Part shown: positions 15,542-24,686 of the stretch, one piece after another | Position numbering within the stretch: position 1 is the stretch's first letter | Layout of the letters: each line of letters begins with the position of its first letter | DNA from: Myxococcota bacterium | GTDB taxonomy: Bacteria; Myxococcota_A; UBA9160; UBA4427 | Direction: 5' to 3' | Length of the DNA: 64,000 nt | Assembly (NCBI GenBank): GCA_029243605.1 | Contig: JAQWRT010000042.1 | Location: 1-64,000, forward strand | Position numbers and translations under genes: made by a program | Notes under the pieces: generated by a model | The model's input: the letters and a program-made list of their open reading frames with translations, nothing else | Told to the model about the DNA's origin: nothing | The model's database searches: none

Positions 15542-18500
15542 TCAAGGGGTGGTGCCAGGAGATGGTTCGGGTATGGGCGGCGCTTCGATAGACTTATTCG
15601 TCTCTTGTTGGATAGCACGCCCACTGCGCCCCAGCAGGTAGAAAGAGGGGACTACGAAGAGCGTGAAGATCGTGCCCACGAGCATGCCTGAGGCGATCAT
15701 GAGACCGATGCTGAAGCGACTGTTAGCCCCTGCTCCGGAGGCTACCAGGAGCGGGGATACCCCAATTACAGTTGCGGCCGTCGTCATGAGAATGGGTCGA
15801 AGTCGAAGAGATGCGGCCTCGAGAACAGCGTCGTAGTGGCTCTTGCCCTCGGCCGTGATGTCGTTGGCAAAGTCGACGATCAGGATCCCATGCTTGCTGA
15901 TCAACCCGATGAGGGTCAGGAGCCCGATCTGGGTATAGATATTTAGAGTCGCGAAACCAAGTGCGATGGCCGTGGCCGCGCCGAAAATCGACATGGGGAC
16001 GGAGATAAGAACAATGAGTGGGTCGCGGAAACTATTGAACTGAGCGGCCAAGACCAGGAAGATAATCGTCAGGGAGAGGGCAAAGAGAAGTTCGAAACTC
16101 GAACGCTCCTTCATGAACCTGCGAGATTCGCCTTCGTACCCCTTTCGGAATCCGACTGGAGCCACCTCCTGCAGCGCCTGATCGAAAAATTCGAGCCCGG
16201 TGCCCAGGGAGTTGGGAGGCATCATCATGCCCTGGATGTTCGTGCTGTGCAGTTGCTGGTATTGGGTCAGGGTATTGGGCTCTACTTTTTGTTCGAGCTT
16301 GACCAAGGTTTCGAGGGGGACGAGCCGACCCGAATCTGTTCGTACATAGTATTTCTTGAGTTCCTTCCGGGTCAGCCGGAAATCCGGGGAAGCCTGGGGG
16401 ATCACTTTGTAGCTCCGACCTTCCATGGTGAAGCGGTTCACCTCCGATTCGCCCAGCATGATCGATAGAGTGTCACCAATGGAGCGCATCGATACGCCGA
16501 GCCGTGCGGCCTTCGGACGGTCGATGGAGACAATCGATTCCGGGCGGCTGAATTTCAGGCTCTTGCTGACGAAAAGGAAGAGTCCCGACTCTCTAGCCTT
16601 GGCGAGAACCGCGTTCGCGACTTCTTCCACGCGGTCGTAGTCTTCGTTCGACGCGATCACGAAATTAACGGGCAGGCCAGCTTGTGCCCCAGGGAGCCTG
16701 GGGTCGGAAAAGGTATAGATCTCGAGGCCGCTGATCTGGTTGAAGCGCGGCTGAAGTTCGTCGATGAGGTCTTGTTGGCTTCGTTCGCGTTCGTCCCAGT
16801 CCACCAGGGAGAGGCCGCCCATGATGAAGCGCTTCGAACTCACCTGCCAAGAGTGTCCAACCTCGGGGAACTCCTTCCAGATTGCGACGATCTCGTCGAG
16901 GAAATAGTCGATATAATCAAGATTGGCGTATTCGGGTGCGGTGGCGATAATCGTAATACCTCCCGAGTCCTCCTTTGGAGCGAGTTCCTCGGATGAAAGG
17001 GCAAAGAGAATCGGTAAGCTGGCCAGAATGGCAAAGCTGAAGAGAAGCACCGCTCCAGGGCTGGCGAGGCTATACGTGAGGACGCGTCGATACTGATCCT
17101 TGAGCTTGTGAAAAAGACGGTCGAGCCAATCCGAGAAGCGCCCCTGGTTTGCGCTGTCTCTCAGAAGAAACGCACACATCATCGGACTCAACGTTAGGGC
17201 GACGAATCCGGAAACGAGGACAGCGCCGCCCAGGGTTAGGGCGAACTCGGTAAAAAGAGCACCGGTGAGTCCTCCCAAGAATCCGATGGGCGCGTAGACC
17301 GCAACAAGGGTCAAAGTCATGGTCACTACGGGCAGGGCAACCTGACGCGCGCCCTCGAGGGCTGCGTTGAGCGCCGTTGACCCGTTTTCGATGTGGCGGT
17401 GAACATTCTCGACGACCACAATGGCGTCGTCGACCACTAAGCCGATCGCGATGACCATGGCGAGCAGGGTCAGGAGATTGATGGAGAAGCCCATGACGTA
17501 CATAAGAAAGAGGCCGCCGATCAAGGAAAGAGGGATCGCGACCAGGGGGATGAGGACGACTCGTAATGAGCCCAGGAAGATGTAGATAACAAAGATCACG
17601 ATGAGCGCGGCTTCGAGCATGGTGACCAGGACTTCGAAGAGTGCCTGATCTATGTATTGGGAAGCGTCATAGTCGATAAATGATTCCACGTCGGCAGGCA
17701 TTTGCCTCTCGAGCTCGGGAAGGACGGCATGGACTCGTGACGCCACCTCGAGGGGGTTGGCTCCGGGGGCGGGCTTGATCGCAATGAAAACCGTCCGTTG
17801 GCCGCTGGAAAATGATGAGAAATCGATGCTTTGCTCGGAGAGCTCGATTTCGGCCACATCTTCGAGGACCACCCGCTGGTCGCCCTCTTGCCGAATAACG
17901 ATGGCTTCGAATTCCTCTGGCTCAGAAAGCCCCGTCTTGGCCTCGACACTGGTTTGAACCCAATTCCCTTCGGTTGTTCCGCTGGTCGAGATGTAGTTCT
18001 CACTGCGAAGGGCGTCGCGAATGTCCTCGGCGGTGACCCCGTGGGCTGCCATTTTTTCGGGGTTTAGCCAGACCCTCATAGCGAAGGTCTTATTTCCGAG
18101 TAGGTCTGCCTCGCCTACCCCTTCCAGGGTGGTGAGGACCGGCTGAACAGACCTCGCGAGATAGTCATTGATCTGGGGAATCGAAAGTTCATCGCTGAAA
18201 AAAGCGATGTACATCAGCGCGTCACCGGGCGCCTCGGTGCTGACAATGGGGTCCTCGATCTCGCGCGGGAGTTCGTATTTAGCCTCGTTTACCTTGGCGA
18301 TGACCTCGGAGAGTACGGCCCGGGTATCGGCGCCCAGGCGGAGGTGTAACTCGATACTCGAACTGCCGGGCCTACTAGACGACGTGATGTAGTCAATACC
18401 GTCGGCTTTGGCGAGATAGCGTTGGAGAGGTGTGGTGACGAACCCGAGGACAGTGCGTGCACTGGCACCGTGGTAGGCAGTGCTAACACGGACTATCCCG

Positions 18501-18625
18501 GTTTCCAGTTCTGGATATTCTCGAACCTTCAGTTCGCCCGCGGCTTGGATCCCGAGCAGCAGGAGTAAGAGGCTGGCCGCTGTAGAGAGAACAGGTCGAT
18601 TGATGAAGGTGTCAGTAAATGCCAT
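15542..18625 (-). CDS. RND-family inner-membrane efflux pump subunit (HAE1/AcrB-like)
   Basis: This is a 1027-residue proton-driven exporter with twelve membrane helices and two large periplasmic loops. It starts FINRPVLSTAASLLLLLLG. In helix 4 the proton-relay pair is seen in GLVVDDAIVVVENVHRH. The pore-domain pattern GSSSIELHLRLGAD and the second-half helices (IGLLTLIGLISKHGILIVDF) are also present. It lies 11 bases behind the adaptor gene at 18637, so the two form one unit. No outer-membrane channel gene is in the window. The substrate cannot be assigned; drugs, lipids or fatty acids are all possible. Confidence 0.93.
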   Translation of the reverse strand: MAFTDTFINRPVLSTAASLLLLLLGIQAAGELKVREYPELETGIVRVSTAYHGASARTVLGFVTTPLQRYLAKADGIDYITSSSRPGSSSIELHLRLGADTRAVLSEVIAKVNEAKYELPREIEDPIVSTEAPGDALMYIAFFSDELSIPQINDYLARSVQPVLTTLEGVGEADLLGNKTFAMRVWLNPEKMAAHGVTAEDIRDALRSENYISTSGTTEGNWVQTSVEAKTGLSEPEEFEAIVIRQEGDQRVVLEDVAEIELSEQSIDFSSFSSGQRTVFIAIKPAPGANPLEVASRVHAVLPELERQMPADVESFIDYDASQYIDQALFEVLVTMLEAALIVIFVIYIFLGSLRVVLIPLVAIPLSLIGGLFLMYVMGFSINLLTLLAMVIAIGLVVDDAIVVVENVHRHIENGSTALNAALEGARQVALPVVTMTLTLVAVYAPIGFLGGLTGALFTEFALTLGGAVLVSGFVALTLSPMMCAFLLRDSANQGRFSDWLDRLFHKLKDQYRRVLTYSLASPGAVLLFSFAILASLPILFALSSEELAPKEDSGGITIIATAPEYANLDYIDYFLDEIVAIWKEFPEVGHSWQVSSKRFIMGGLSLVDWDERERSQQDLIDELQPRFNQISGLEIYTFSDPRLPGAQAGLPVNFVIASNEDYDRVEEVANAVLAKARESGLFLFVSKSLKFSRPESIVSIDRPKAARLGVSMRSIGDTLSIMLGESEVNRFTMEGRSYKVIPQASPDFRLTRKELKKYYVRTDSGRLVPLETLVKLEQKVEPNTLTQYQQLHSTNIQGMMMPPNSLGTGLEFFDQALQEVAPVGFRKGYEGESRRFMKERSSFELLFALSLTIIFLVLAAQFNSFRDPLIVLISVPMSIFGAATAIALGFATLNIYTQIGLLTLIGLISKHGILIVDFANDITAEGKSHYDAVLEAASLRLRPILMTTAATVIGVSPLLVASGAGANSRFSIGLMIASGMLVGTIFTLFVVPSFYLLGRSGRAIQQETNKSIEAPPIPEPSPGTTP

Positions 18626-18636
18626 AGGGAATTATT

Positions 18637-19707
18637 CTAAAACTCTATTTTCTCGTCGACGGAAACTCGTGCGCCGCGATAGAGCTTGTTTTGACCTGCA
18701 GTGACCACACGATCTCCAGGTTCAATACCTTTGAGAACGTCTGTTCGTCCATTCCGGGTTTCGCCAACCTCGACAATAATCGAGGCGGCTCGCAGGGTTC
18801 CGTCTTCCTCGGTGTCAATCCGGTAAATCGTGTTTCCGTGAAGCGAATAGCTAATCGCCGTCTCCGGAACCGTGATTGCCTCTTTGTCCGAACCCGGGAA
18901 AATCTTGAGGTAAGCAAACATCCCAGGCAGTAGGCCTTGCCCGCCGAGGATCTTCGCTCTTGCCTGAAGATTCCTCGTGCTGACATCGACCAGGGAATCG
19001 ATGGCTGCCAAACGTGCCTGAAATAGCTGCCCGGGAAACGCATCAACCTCGACCTCAATGCGCTGGTCGGCTTCGAGCAGGGGAGCGCTCTGGGCCGGGA
19101 GGGTGAAGTCGATTTCAAGTTCGCTTAGATCCTGCAAGCTCGCGAGAACCGTACCTGGCGAAACGAAGTCGCCCAGGTCGATCTGGCGGATCCCAGCCGT
19201 TCCCGCAAAGGGAGCGCGAATTCGCTTGTTGGCGAGAATGGCTTCGGTCTCGGCTAGGTCCGCGTAGGCACGCTCGAGGTCCGCTTGAGAACGATCGAAG
19301 TCCGAACGAGATACGGATTTTTTTTCGAGCAACTCTCGATTCCGGGCGAACTGAAGTTTTGCTAGGGCCAGAGTGGCCTGCTGGCTCTCCCGCCGTGCGG
19401 CTTCGACCTTGTCGTTGAGGACAACCATGAGTTGTTGCGATTGAACAGAGTCGCCGGAGTCAAAATTTATCCGGATGATCTCGCCACTCTCTTCCGAAGT
19501 GAGCCGGATTCCCCGAGCAGCCTTGATTGTTCCCACCGCATTGAGGTAATCGCTCCACGTTTCCGTCGAGACGACTGAAGCGGCAATCGTGACAGGGGGG
19601 CGCTCGAAAGACATGCTCGCGAGCGCGGAGATTTGGGCGTATTTGTAGCTTCCGATTCCGCCGAATATGACCAAGAGCAGAAGAATGACGAAGAAATAGG
19701 CTTTCAA
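18637..19707 (-). CDS. RND adaptor (membrane fusion protein, HlyD/AcrA family)
   Basis: This is a 356-residue protein. An N-terminal membrane helix (1-22) serves as anchor without a lipobox. A beta-barrel/lipoyl half (LTSEESGEIIRINFDSGDSV) and a coiled-coil hairpin follow. The coiled-coil (about 105-160) is RRESQQATLALAKLQFARN ... RSQADLERAYADLAETEA. The returning lipoyl half is KRIRAPFAGTAGIRQIDLGD. It bridges the inner-membrane pump to an outer-membrane channel. The start is TTG with GAGAGAAAG upstream. It is first in the pump unit, 56 bases after the carbonic anhydrase gene. Confidence 0.9.
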   Translation of the reverse strand: MKAYFFVILLLLVIFGGIGSYKYAQISALASMSFERPPVTIAASVVSTETWSDYLNAVGTIKAARGIRLTSEESGEIIRINFDSGDSVQSQQLMVVLNDKVEAARRESQQATLALAKLQFARNRELLEKKSVSRSDFDRSQADLERAYADLAETEAILANKRIRAPFAGTAGIRQIDLGDFVSPGTVLASLQDLSELEIDFTLPAQSAPLLEADQRIEVEVDAFPGQLFQARLAAIDSLVDVSTRNLQARAKILGGQGLLPGMFAYLKIFPGSDKEAITVPETAISYSLHGNTIYRIDTEEDGTLRAASIIVEVGETRNGRTDVLKGIEPGDRVVTAGQNKLYRGARVSVDEKIEF

Positions 19708-19763
19708 GACTTTCTCTCAGTGCCGTCTAGGGGGAGAAGAAGAAGTACAGGCGACCGGATCGT

Positions 19764-20174
19764 TCAAAGGAGTTCGACCTGGCTGTCCAGGCACACCCAG
19801 ACAGGAACGACCTTTGCTTCGGTCCACGTCTCGCGGAGAAGGGTTGCGGCGTTCCTGCATTGCTCCTTGTGAATGTCGTCGTCGATGGGGTTGGCCGCAC
19901 AATCGGCATGAGCACTCACGACAATGCCGCACGACTGATGTGCCCGTATCGAGATCTTGATATACGCGTTCATCTCATCGCTCATATTGGCGACTGGTCC
20001 CGGTTTCGTGACCATGTCGACATAGCGCACACCGAAGTGCTGCCGCCCAAAGTCAGCGACAGGTTGTTGGACCCGGCCATCGATGCAGCAGATCGCCGTG
20101 GCGTAGGTAGCCGCGTTTTCAGGCCCATCTCCACTCTTCATGCTTTTCTCTCCCTTGCTCGAATTTGAATTCAT
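19764..20174 (-). CDS. Very small beta-carbonic-anhydrase-like protein
   Basis: At 136 residues this is well below the usual 170-220 of beta-carbonic anhydrases, but the key motifs are present. CIDGR is the CxDxR motif (zinc Cys and the Asp/Arg dyad) and HADC is the HxxC motif supplying the other two zinc ligands. Between them, RAHQSCGIVVSAHADCAANP resembles the family's central strand. It would hydrate CO2 to bicarbonate. Its ATG overlaps the upstream aldolase stop (ATGA), suggesting coupling; a second ATG at 20141 with GGGAGAG upstream is also possible. The biotin carboxylase genes upstream on the same strand use bicarbonate, which fits. Activity is inferred only. Confidence 0.7.
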   Translation of the reverse strand: MNSNSSKGEKSMKSGDGPENAATYATAICCIDGRVQQPVADFGRQHFGVRYVDMVTKPGPVANMSDEMNAYIKISIRAHQSCGIVVSAHADCAANPIDDDIHKEQCRNAATLLRETWTEAKVVPVWVCLDSQVELL

Positions 20175-20824
20175 GTGTCGTCCCGCGCCGCACGCCGTGA
20201 TCTTTTGTAGAGCGGGGAAAATTTCGCGTGTGTCGATTCAGGGAGGGCCAAGGGCTTCCCTATCAATCGGGCACCCCACACGATTTTGGCTGTTCGCTCG
20301 ACCAGAAGTGCGACAGACAAGGCATCTTCCAGATCTTTTCCGACGCAGAGAAGCCCGTGGTTGGCCATCAAGACCGCACCGCGTTCGTCGAGATGCCGAG
20401 ACACCTCGGTGGCAAGCGCTTGGGAGCCCGTCTCTTGATAATCGGCTACGGGAACGTCACCCCCAACGTGGATGTCGAATTCTTCGATCAGGCTGGGGAT
20501 GGGCTCGCGGTTGACGGCGAACATGCTGGCGTAGACGGGATGACAATGCACAACGGCCGCAATATCGGCGTGATTGGCCAAGCACGTGAGATGAAGGGCC
20601 ATTTCGGTGGTGGGTTGTCTTGTGCCCTCGAGGACCTTCCCTTTGAGATCGGTAATGACGAGATCCGAGCAGTCCATGGTTTTGTAGCTGAGGGATGCGG
20701 GAGTCAGGATCACGCGCTCAGCATCGAGTCGTGCGGATAAGTTGCCCGCCGTGCCCTCGACCAGACCACCGGCGATCATCTCGCGTGCAGTGGACAAAAC
20801 AGAGTTTTTGATTTGCTGCTCCAA
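20171..20824 (-). CDS. Class II aldolase/adducin family protein
   Basis: This 217-residue protein has the FucA/adducin fold marks: AGNLSAR near residue 28, TTEMALHL with the catalytic-type Glu, VVHCHP with two zinc His, and ANHGLLCVG with the third His. The family cleaves or epimerises sugar phosphates (fuculose-phosphate aldolase, ribulose-phosphate epimerase) or acts on related hydroxy-acids. The TTG at 20824 is preceded by GGGAGAT 5 bases upstream and begins where the family begins, so it is preferred to an ATG at 20965 that would overlap the upstream gene. It overlaps the carbonic anhydrase gene by 4 bases. The substrate is unknown. Confidence 0.87.
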   Translation of the reverse strand: MEQQIKNSVLSTAREMIAGGLVEGTAGNLSARLDAERVILTPASLSYKTMDCSDLVITDLKGKVLEGTRQPTTEMALHLTCLANHADIAAVVHCHPVYASMFAVNREPIPSLIEEFDIHVGGDVPVADYQETGSQALATEVSRHLDERGAVLMANHGLLCVGKDLEDALSVALLVERTAKIVWGARLIGKPLALPESTHAKFSPLYKRSRRAARDDT

Positions 20825-20961
20825 GCTCGATCTCCCGCCCGAATAGTACCGGATTCGGACTTCGTGGGCGGCGCGGAGGTCTCGAGTTTTAAGGCGCTTC
20901 GGACCCGCTCTTCGGGGACATTTCCGCGCCGGAACCCGGCAGCTGAAAGGTCTTGGCTCAA

Positions 20962-21429
20962 TCACTCGCAGACAAAAATCGGGATCTCTCGACTAGTGCG
21001 CGCTCGGTAGTCGGCGTAGGGAGCGTAGTGGCCGTCGCAGACGGGCCAGAGTGCTGGTTTTTCGTTGGCTTCCGCGAGTCGGGCCGACAAACTCATCTCC
21101 TGGCCGCGGTGGTTGACCTTGATCTGCGGATTTTTGACCAGATTTCTATACCAAATTGGGTTCTTGGGGGCTCCGCCCATTGAGGCGACGAGTAGAACGC
21201 CCTCGCCATGGGGAACGTAAATCAGGGGGATGGTGAGGGTTCGCTCGCTCTTGGCGCCCGTCATCGTGACAAAGCAAACCTCGGCTCCGGTCAGCGTGTT
21301 GAAGAGCTTTCCGCCGCTCAGGCGGTGGAGAGCGACATGCGTGCGGGTCATGGCCTTGATTACCCAGCGAGGCGGAGCCTTTCCCGTATCGGTTTGGGCT
21401 GTGGGAGCTTCGGGTTCGGTGTTGGTCAT
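20962..21429 (-). CDS. Deazaflavin (F420)-dependent nitroreductase-family protein (Ddn-like)
   Basis: This 155-residue protein shows the Ddn/split-barrel pattern: LHRLSGGKLFNTLTGAEV, TGAKSERTLTIPLIYVPHG, then GVLLVASMGGAPKNPIWYRN and LVKNPQIKVNHRG. The family reduces quinones or nitro-compounds with F420H2, or binds lipophilic partners. Its presence with two luciferase-like oxidoreductases in the window supports F420 use by the host. It is a cytosolic single-domain protein, 73 bases behind the hydrolase gene. The physiological substrate is not known. Confidence 0.88.
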   Translation of the reverse strand: MTNTEPEAPTAQTDTGKAPPRWVIKAMTRTHVALHRLSGGKLFNTLTGAEVCFVTMTGAKSERTLTIPLIYVPHGEGVLLVASMGGAPKNPIWYRNLVKNPQIKVNHRGQEMSLSARLAEANEKPALWPVCDGHYAPYADYRARTSREIPIFVCE

Positions 21430-21502
21430 GGGGTTTTTCTCCCTTTCGAGTTTTTGGATGCATTGGCCGACGAGACCTGGATCCCAAGAGATCCCTTGGA
21501 GA

Positions 21503-22390
21503 TCAGGTCGTACGGCACAACGCGGTGATTTCTCGAACTAAAATTTCGTCGGCTCCGGGGTGTAGATCATGACCAAAGCCCTCGATAAAAATACGCTTGG
21601 CTCCCGGGATGGCCTCGAAGGTCGCTTTGCCGTGATCTAGGCCGAAGAGCGTGTCGGAGGTTCCGTGGATGATCAAAGCGGGGAGAGAAAGCTCACGAAG
21701 TCCTGCGGTGCGGTCCCCCGAGGCGAGGCCCGCAAGCAGTTGGCGAGTCGCCCCCTCTCGCTCGATACCGTAATCCCAAAGCCGGGATGCACGGTCCGTG
21801 AGCCTCGCTTCGTCATAGGGAAAGAGATTGGGATCTCCCCCGATGGCGCGATTACTGGCCAAATGTTGTACGCAGGCAGCTTCACGGGTGTCCGCTGCTG
21901 GGGTGAGGAGCACCGCCATGGCTTCGGGAGATGGTTTCGATAGAGAACGCTCCCCGGTCGAGGACATAATGGAAATCAGGGTCGAAACTCGCTGGGGGAA
22001 TTCGATCGCCATGGTCTGGGCAATCATTCCACCTAGAGAAGTGCCAGCCACGTGAGCCTGCCCGATGCCGAGTGCGTCGAGCAAAGCGATTCCATCGCGC
22101 GCCATATCTGTCAGGGTATAGGAGGCCTCGATCTCTTCACCTGTCAGCCACCGGGCGGCAAACTCAGCACCGTCGGGGGTAGGATGGGAGTCCATCTTTG
22201 TCGAATGCCCGCAGTCCCGATTGTCGTAGCGTACGACGAAGAAGCCCTGATCCGCGAGCGTATTGCACAGCGACTCTTCCCACAGGATCAACGGGCCCCC
22301 AAGTCCCATGATCAGGAGAAGGGCGGGATCCTCGGGGTGGCCATGGGTCTGGTATTCGATGGAGATGCCGTTGGCCTGAACGGAAGGCAT
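21503..22390 (-). CDS. Alpha/beta hydrolase
   Basis: This is a 295-residue alpha/beta-hydrolase-fold protein. The nucleophile elbow is GTSLGG with Ser in the centre, following DALGIGQAHVA. The acid is probably the Asp in HGTSDTLFG and the base the His in GFGHDLHPG. The oxyanion region LLIMGLGGPLILWEE precedes. It resembles esterases and lactonases of the AclJ/RdmC type. It is cytosolic with no signal peptide, downstream of the aldehyde oxidoreductase/MoaD pair by 102 bases on the same strand. The substrate is unknown. Confidence 0.9.
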   Translation of the reverse strand: MPSVQANGISIEYQTHGHPEDPALLLIMGLGGPLILWEESLCNTLADQGFFVVRYDNRDCGHSTKMDSHPTPDGAEFAARWLTGEEIEASYTLTDMARDGIALLDALGIGQAHVAGTSLGGMIAQTMAIEFPQRVSTLISIMSSTGERSLSKPSPEAMAVLLTPAADTREAACVQHLASNRAIGGDPNLFPYDEARLTDRASRLWDYGIEREGATRQLLAGLASGDRTAGLRELSLPALIIHGTSDTLFGLDHGKATFEAIPGAKRIFIEGFGHDLHPGADEILVREITALCRTT

Positions 22391-22492
22391 GGTGTGGACT
22401 CCGTGGATAATCCCCGTTTGAGCCGAGGACTTACGTTGTCGTCTCTCGCCGGATCACGGTGATTGTGCTGAGTAACCGTTTCGGCGGCTGGC

Positions 22493-22756
22493 TCAACCGC
22501 CTGCGGCCGCCTTGACGAAGCTCACGCGATCGCCGTCCTGCACCTTGGTCTTCTTTCCTCGGCGATAGTTGATGAGAACGCCATTGATCGCGAGAGCCGC
22601 GACGCGGGTGAGCTGCGCGTAGTTCTCCTCATCTTGGGAAAAGCGTTCCCGCGTCAGTTTCAGCACGTCGCTTACGGTTTCTGCACCAGAGACTTGAATC
22701 GTGGGGCTTCCGACTTCGCGTGCCATGTCGTAAGTGAGCTGGACGGTAATGCTCAT
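22493..22756 (-). CDS. MoaD/ThiS-type sulfur carrier protein
   Basis: This 87-residue beta-grasp protein ends in AAAGG; the terminal di-glycine is the site of thiocarboxylation. INGVLINYRRGKKTKVQDGD and VSFVKAAAGG are typical of MoaD. The ATG at 22756 is the natural family start. It is 10 bases behind the aldehyde oxidoreductase gene, and MoaD-like proteins commonly accompany AOR genes, where they serve tungstopterin/molybdopterin synthesis. No matching MoaE, MoeB or other pterin gene is nearby. Confidence 0.87.
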   Translation of the reverse strand: MSITVQLTYDMAREVGSPTIQVSGAETVSDVLKLTRERFSQDEENYAQLTRVAALAINGVLINYRRGKKTKVQDGDRVSFVKAAAGG

Positions 22757-22766
22757 GGGGTTCCTC

Positions 22767-24644
22767 CTAGGTTCGAACCTGAAGTCTCTTGAGGGTCTTT
22801 GCCGTGGGCACACCGTTGTTGTCCCAGCCTCTTAGCTTGTAGTAGCGCGGGAGTATTTGGTCCAAGGGGTGTCCCGTGGTTGTGCCGGGGAAAATGGGCT
22901 CGTTCAGGATTCGACTCGGCAGAGTATCCTGCTCCTGGGTGAGTCCTTCCCTCAAGTTGTAGATCCTCTCGAGGTTGAAGATTCTGGCGCCTATTTCCTG
23001 GAGATGTCCTGAAGATAGGGTTTGTCCGGTGATATACGTCAGCCATTTTTCCCACCAGACCATTGGCCTCGCCTTGATTCCCATGAAGCCTCGAAAAAGG
23101 GGCCCCATATTTTCCATGAGCCGCGAGAGTAGACGGTGACTGAAGGAGTTGGGATCCATGTTGTGAATCGCAGCGGGGATCATCCCATATGTCGAGAAGA
23201 TGCAGAGCACCATGGAGTTGATGGCGCATCCCAGGTTCTGCTGGACGATCGGGATGTCGGCTTTCAACTTGAGATTCTGCGGGTTGATTGTAAGAGGCCC
23301 AATGCTTTCGAAGTACATGCTTGCGCCCTGGACGTGGCATCCACCACGGTTGGTCGTGGCGTATTCTACGCCTTGGGCGTACGAACCTCTCGGGTCGTAT
23401 GCCGAGAGTTCCAGGCCCTTGACATGCATCGCGAATTCCGCCCCACCGAAGCGTTCGGACATACGGCGGCTGCCATCGGCGAGGTCATCCCCGACCCCTT
23501 TTCTGTGCCCGATATCGCGGATCAGTTCGCTCAGTCCAGCCGGATCACCGAATTTAACTCCGACATCGAAAGCGCCTTTTTCCTGCAATTCCATCGCAAA
23601 GCTGATCGTTCCTCCCAGGCTGATTGTGTCCATGCCTAGGTCATCTGCGAGGTAGTTCCACTCATTGATGTCTTTGAGGTTACTGATTTCGAGGTTGCTC
23701 CCTAGGAGGGCAAGAGTTTCATACTCGGGACCCTTGACCCTTCCTACACCCTCTACTTCGACGTCTCGTCCGCAAGTCACAGGACAATGCATGCAGCTGC
23801 TCTTGACCCCGACGAGCTCATGTTCCTCCATGTGCTCGCCAGAGATGCTCATGCCCTCGTCATAGTGGCCATACTTGAAATTTCGAGTCGGAAGAATATT
23901 TCGGCCGTTCGTCGTATTGAGGATCGCCCCCGTTCCGAATCGCTTCATCGATTCGCCTAGAACGGGGTGTTCCTTGAAGAGTTCGCGGACCGTCTTGGTA
24001 TATGCCTTGAACGCTTCGGGATCATCCATCTCGAGCTTGTGATTTCCGGTCACGCTCACGGCTTTGAGGTTTTTGCTGCCCATAACAGCACCCACCCCGG
24101 TTCTTCCCGCGATTCTCTCGTCGGATACGATTCCGGCATAGAGGACCTTGTTTTCGCCGGCTGGACCGATCACGGCATGCTTGTATTTTTTGCCGAGCGC
24201 TTTCTGGGTGGCATAAGTTCCTTCGCCCCAGAGATCAGCCGCCGGGAGGATCCGAACTTCATCGTTCTCGACCTCCAGGCGACAGGGAGCCGAGGCTGCT
24301 CCCTTAACTATAAGGATGTCGATGCCAGCCCTTTTGAGTGCATAGGCAAAAGAGCCGCCGCAGGTTGCATTGCCTATCCCGCCGGTCAGCGGACTTTTAC
24401 AGACAACGGCAAAGCGGTTTGATTGGGGCGCGACCGAGCCGTTGAGCGGGCCGGTCGCGAAGATCAGGGGGTTTTCGGCGGAGAGCGGGTCGATGCCCGG
24501 TTCAGTCATATCATAGAGGAGTCGCACCCCGTACCCCTTGCCCCCAATATAAAGTCGAGCCATTTCTTCATCGAGCGGCTCGAAATGGTGCTCTTGGGTT
24601 TCAAGGTTGACTGTGAGAGTTCGGCCGGCATAGCCCTTGATCAT
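22767..24644 (-). CDS. Aldehyde:ferredoxin oxidoreductase family enzyme (tungstopterin)
   Basis: This 625-residue protein opens with the AOR N-terminus (YAGRTLTVNLETQEH, then YIGGKGYGVRLLYD). The 4Fe-4S ligands are Cys-x2-Cys-x3-Cys in CMHCPVTC and a distant Cys in NLGCAINSM. Pterin-binding stretches include FATGPLNG, CGGSFAYALKRAGID and GRTGVGAVMGSKNLKAV. These enzymes oxidise aldehydes to acids, or reduce acids, with ferredoxin. It is coupled to a MoaD-like gene and lies 42 bases behind a biotin carboxylase gene. The substrate is not readable; an aldehyde of branched-chain or terpenoid breakdown is possible given the neighbours. Confidence 0.92.
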   Translation of the reverse strand: MIKGYAGRTLTVNLETQEHHFEPLDEEMARLYIGGKGYGVRLLYDMTEPGIDPLSAENPLIFATGPLNGSVAPQSNRFAVVCKSPLTGGIGNATCGGSFAYALKRAGIDILIVKGAASAPCRLEVENDEVRILPAADLWGEGTYATQKALGKKYKHAVIGPAGENKVLYAGIVSDERIAGRTGVGAVMGSKNLKAVSVTGNHKLEMDDPEAFKAYTKTVRELFKEHPVLGESMKRFGTGAILNTTNGRNILPTRNFKYGHYDEGMSISGEHMEEHELVGVKSSCMHCPVTCGRDVEVEGVGRVKGPEYETLALLGSNLEISNLKDINEWNYLADDLGMDTISLGGTISFAMELQEKGAFDVGVKFGDPAGLSELIRDIGHRKGVGDDLADGSRRMSERFGGAEFAMHVKGLELSAYDPRGSYAQGVEYATTNRGGCHVQGASMYFESIGPLTINPQNLKLKADIPIVQQNLGCAINSMVLCIFSTYGMIPAAIHNMDPNSFSHRLLSRLMENMGPLFRGFMGIKARPMVWWEKWLTYITGQTLSSGHLQEIGARIFNLERIYNLREGLTQEQDTLPSRILNEPIFPGTTTGHPLDQILPRYYKLRGWDNNGVPTAKTLKRLQVRT

Positions 24645-24686
24645 GGGGTCTCCTGGTTGGATGCGAACAGAAGAGGGTTTGGTATG

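Noticed and set aside
20825-20965. A longer aldolase starting at the ATG at 20965
   Set aside because: It would overlap the Ddn-like gene and add a basic, non-conserved leader; the TTG at 20824 has a good ribosome site at the family start.
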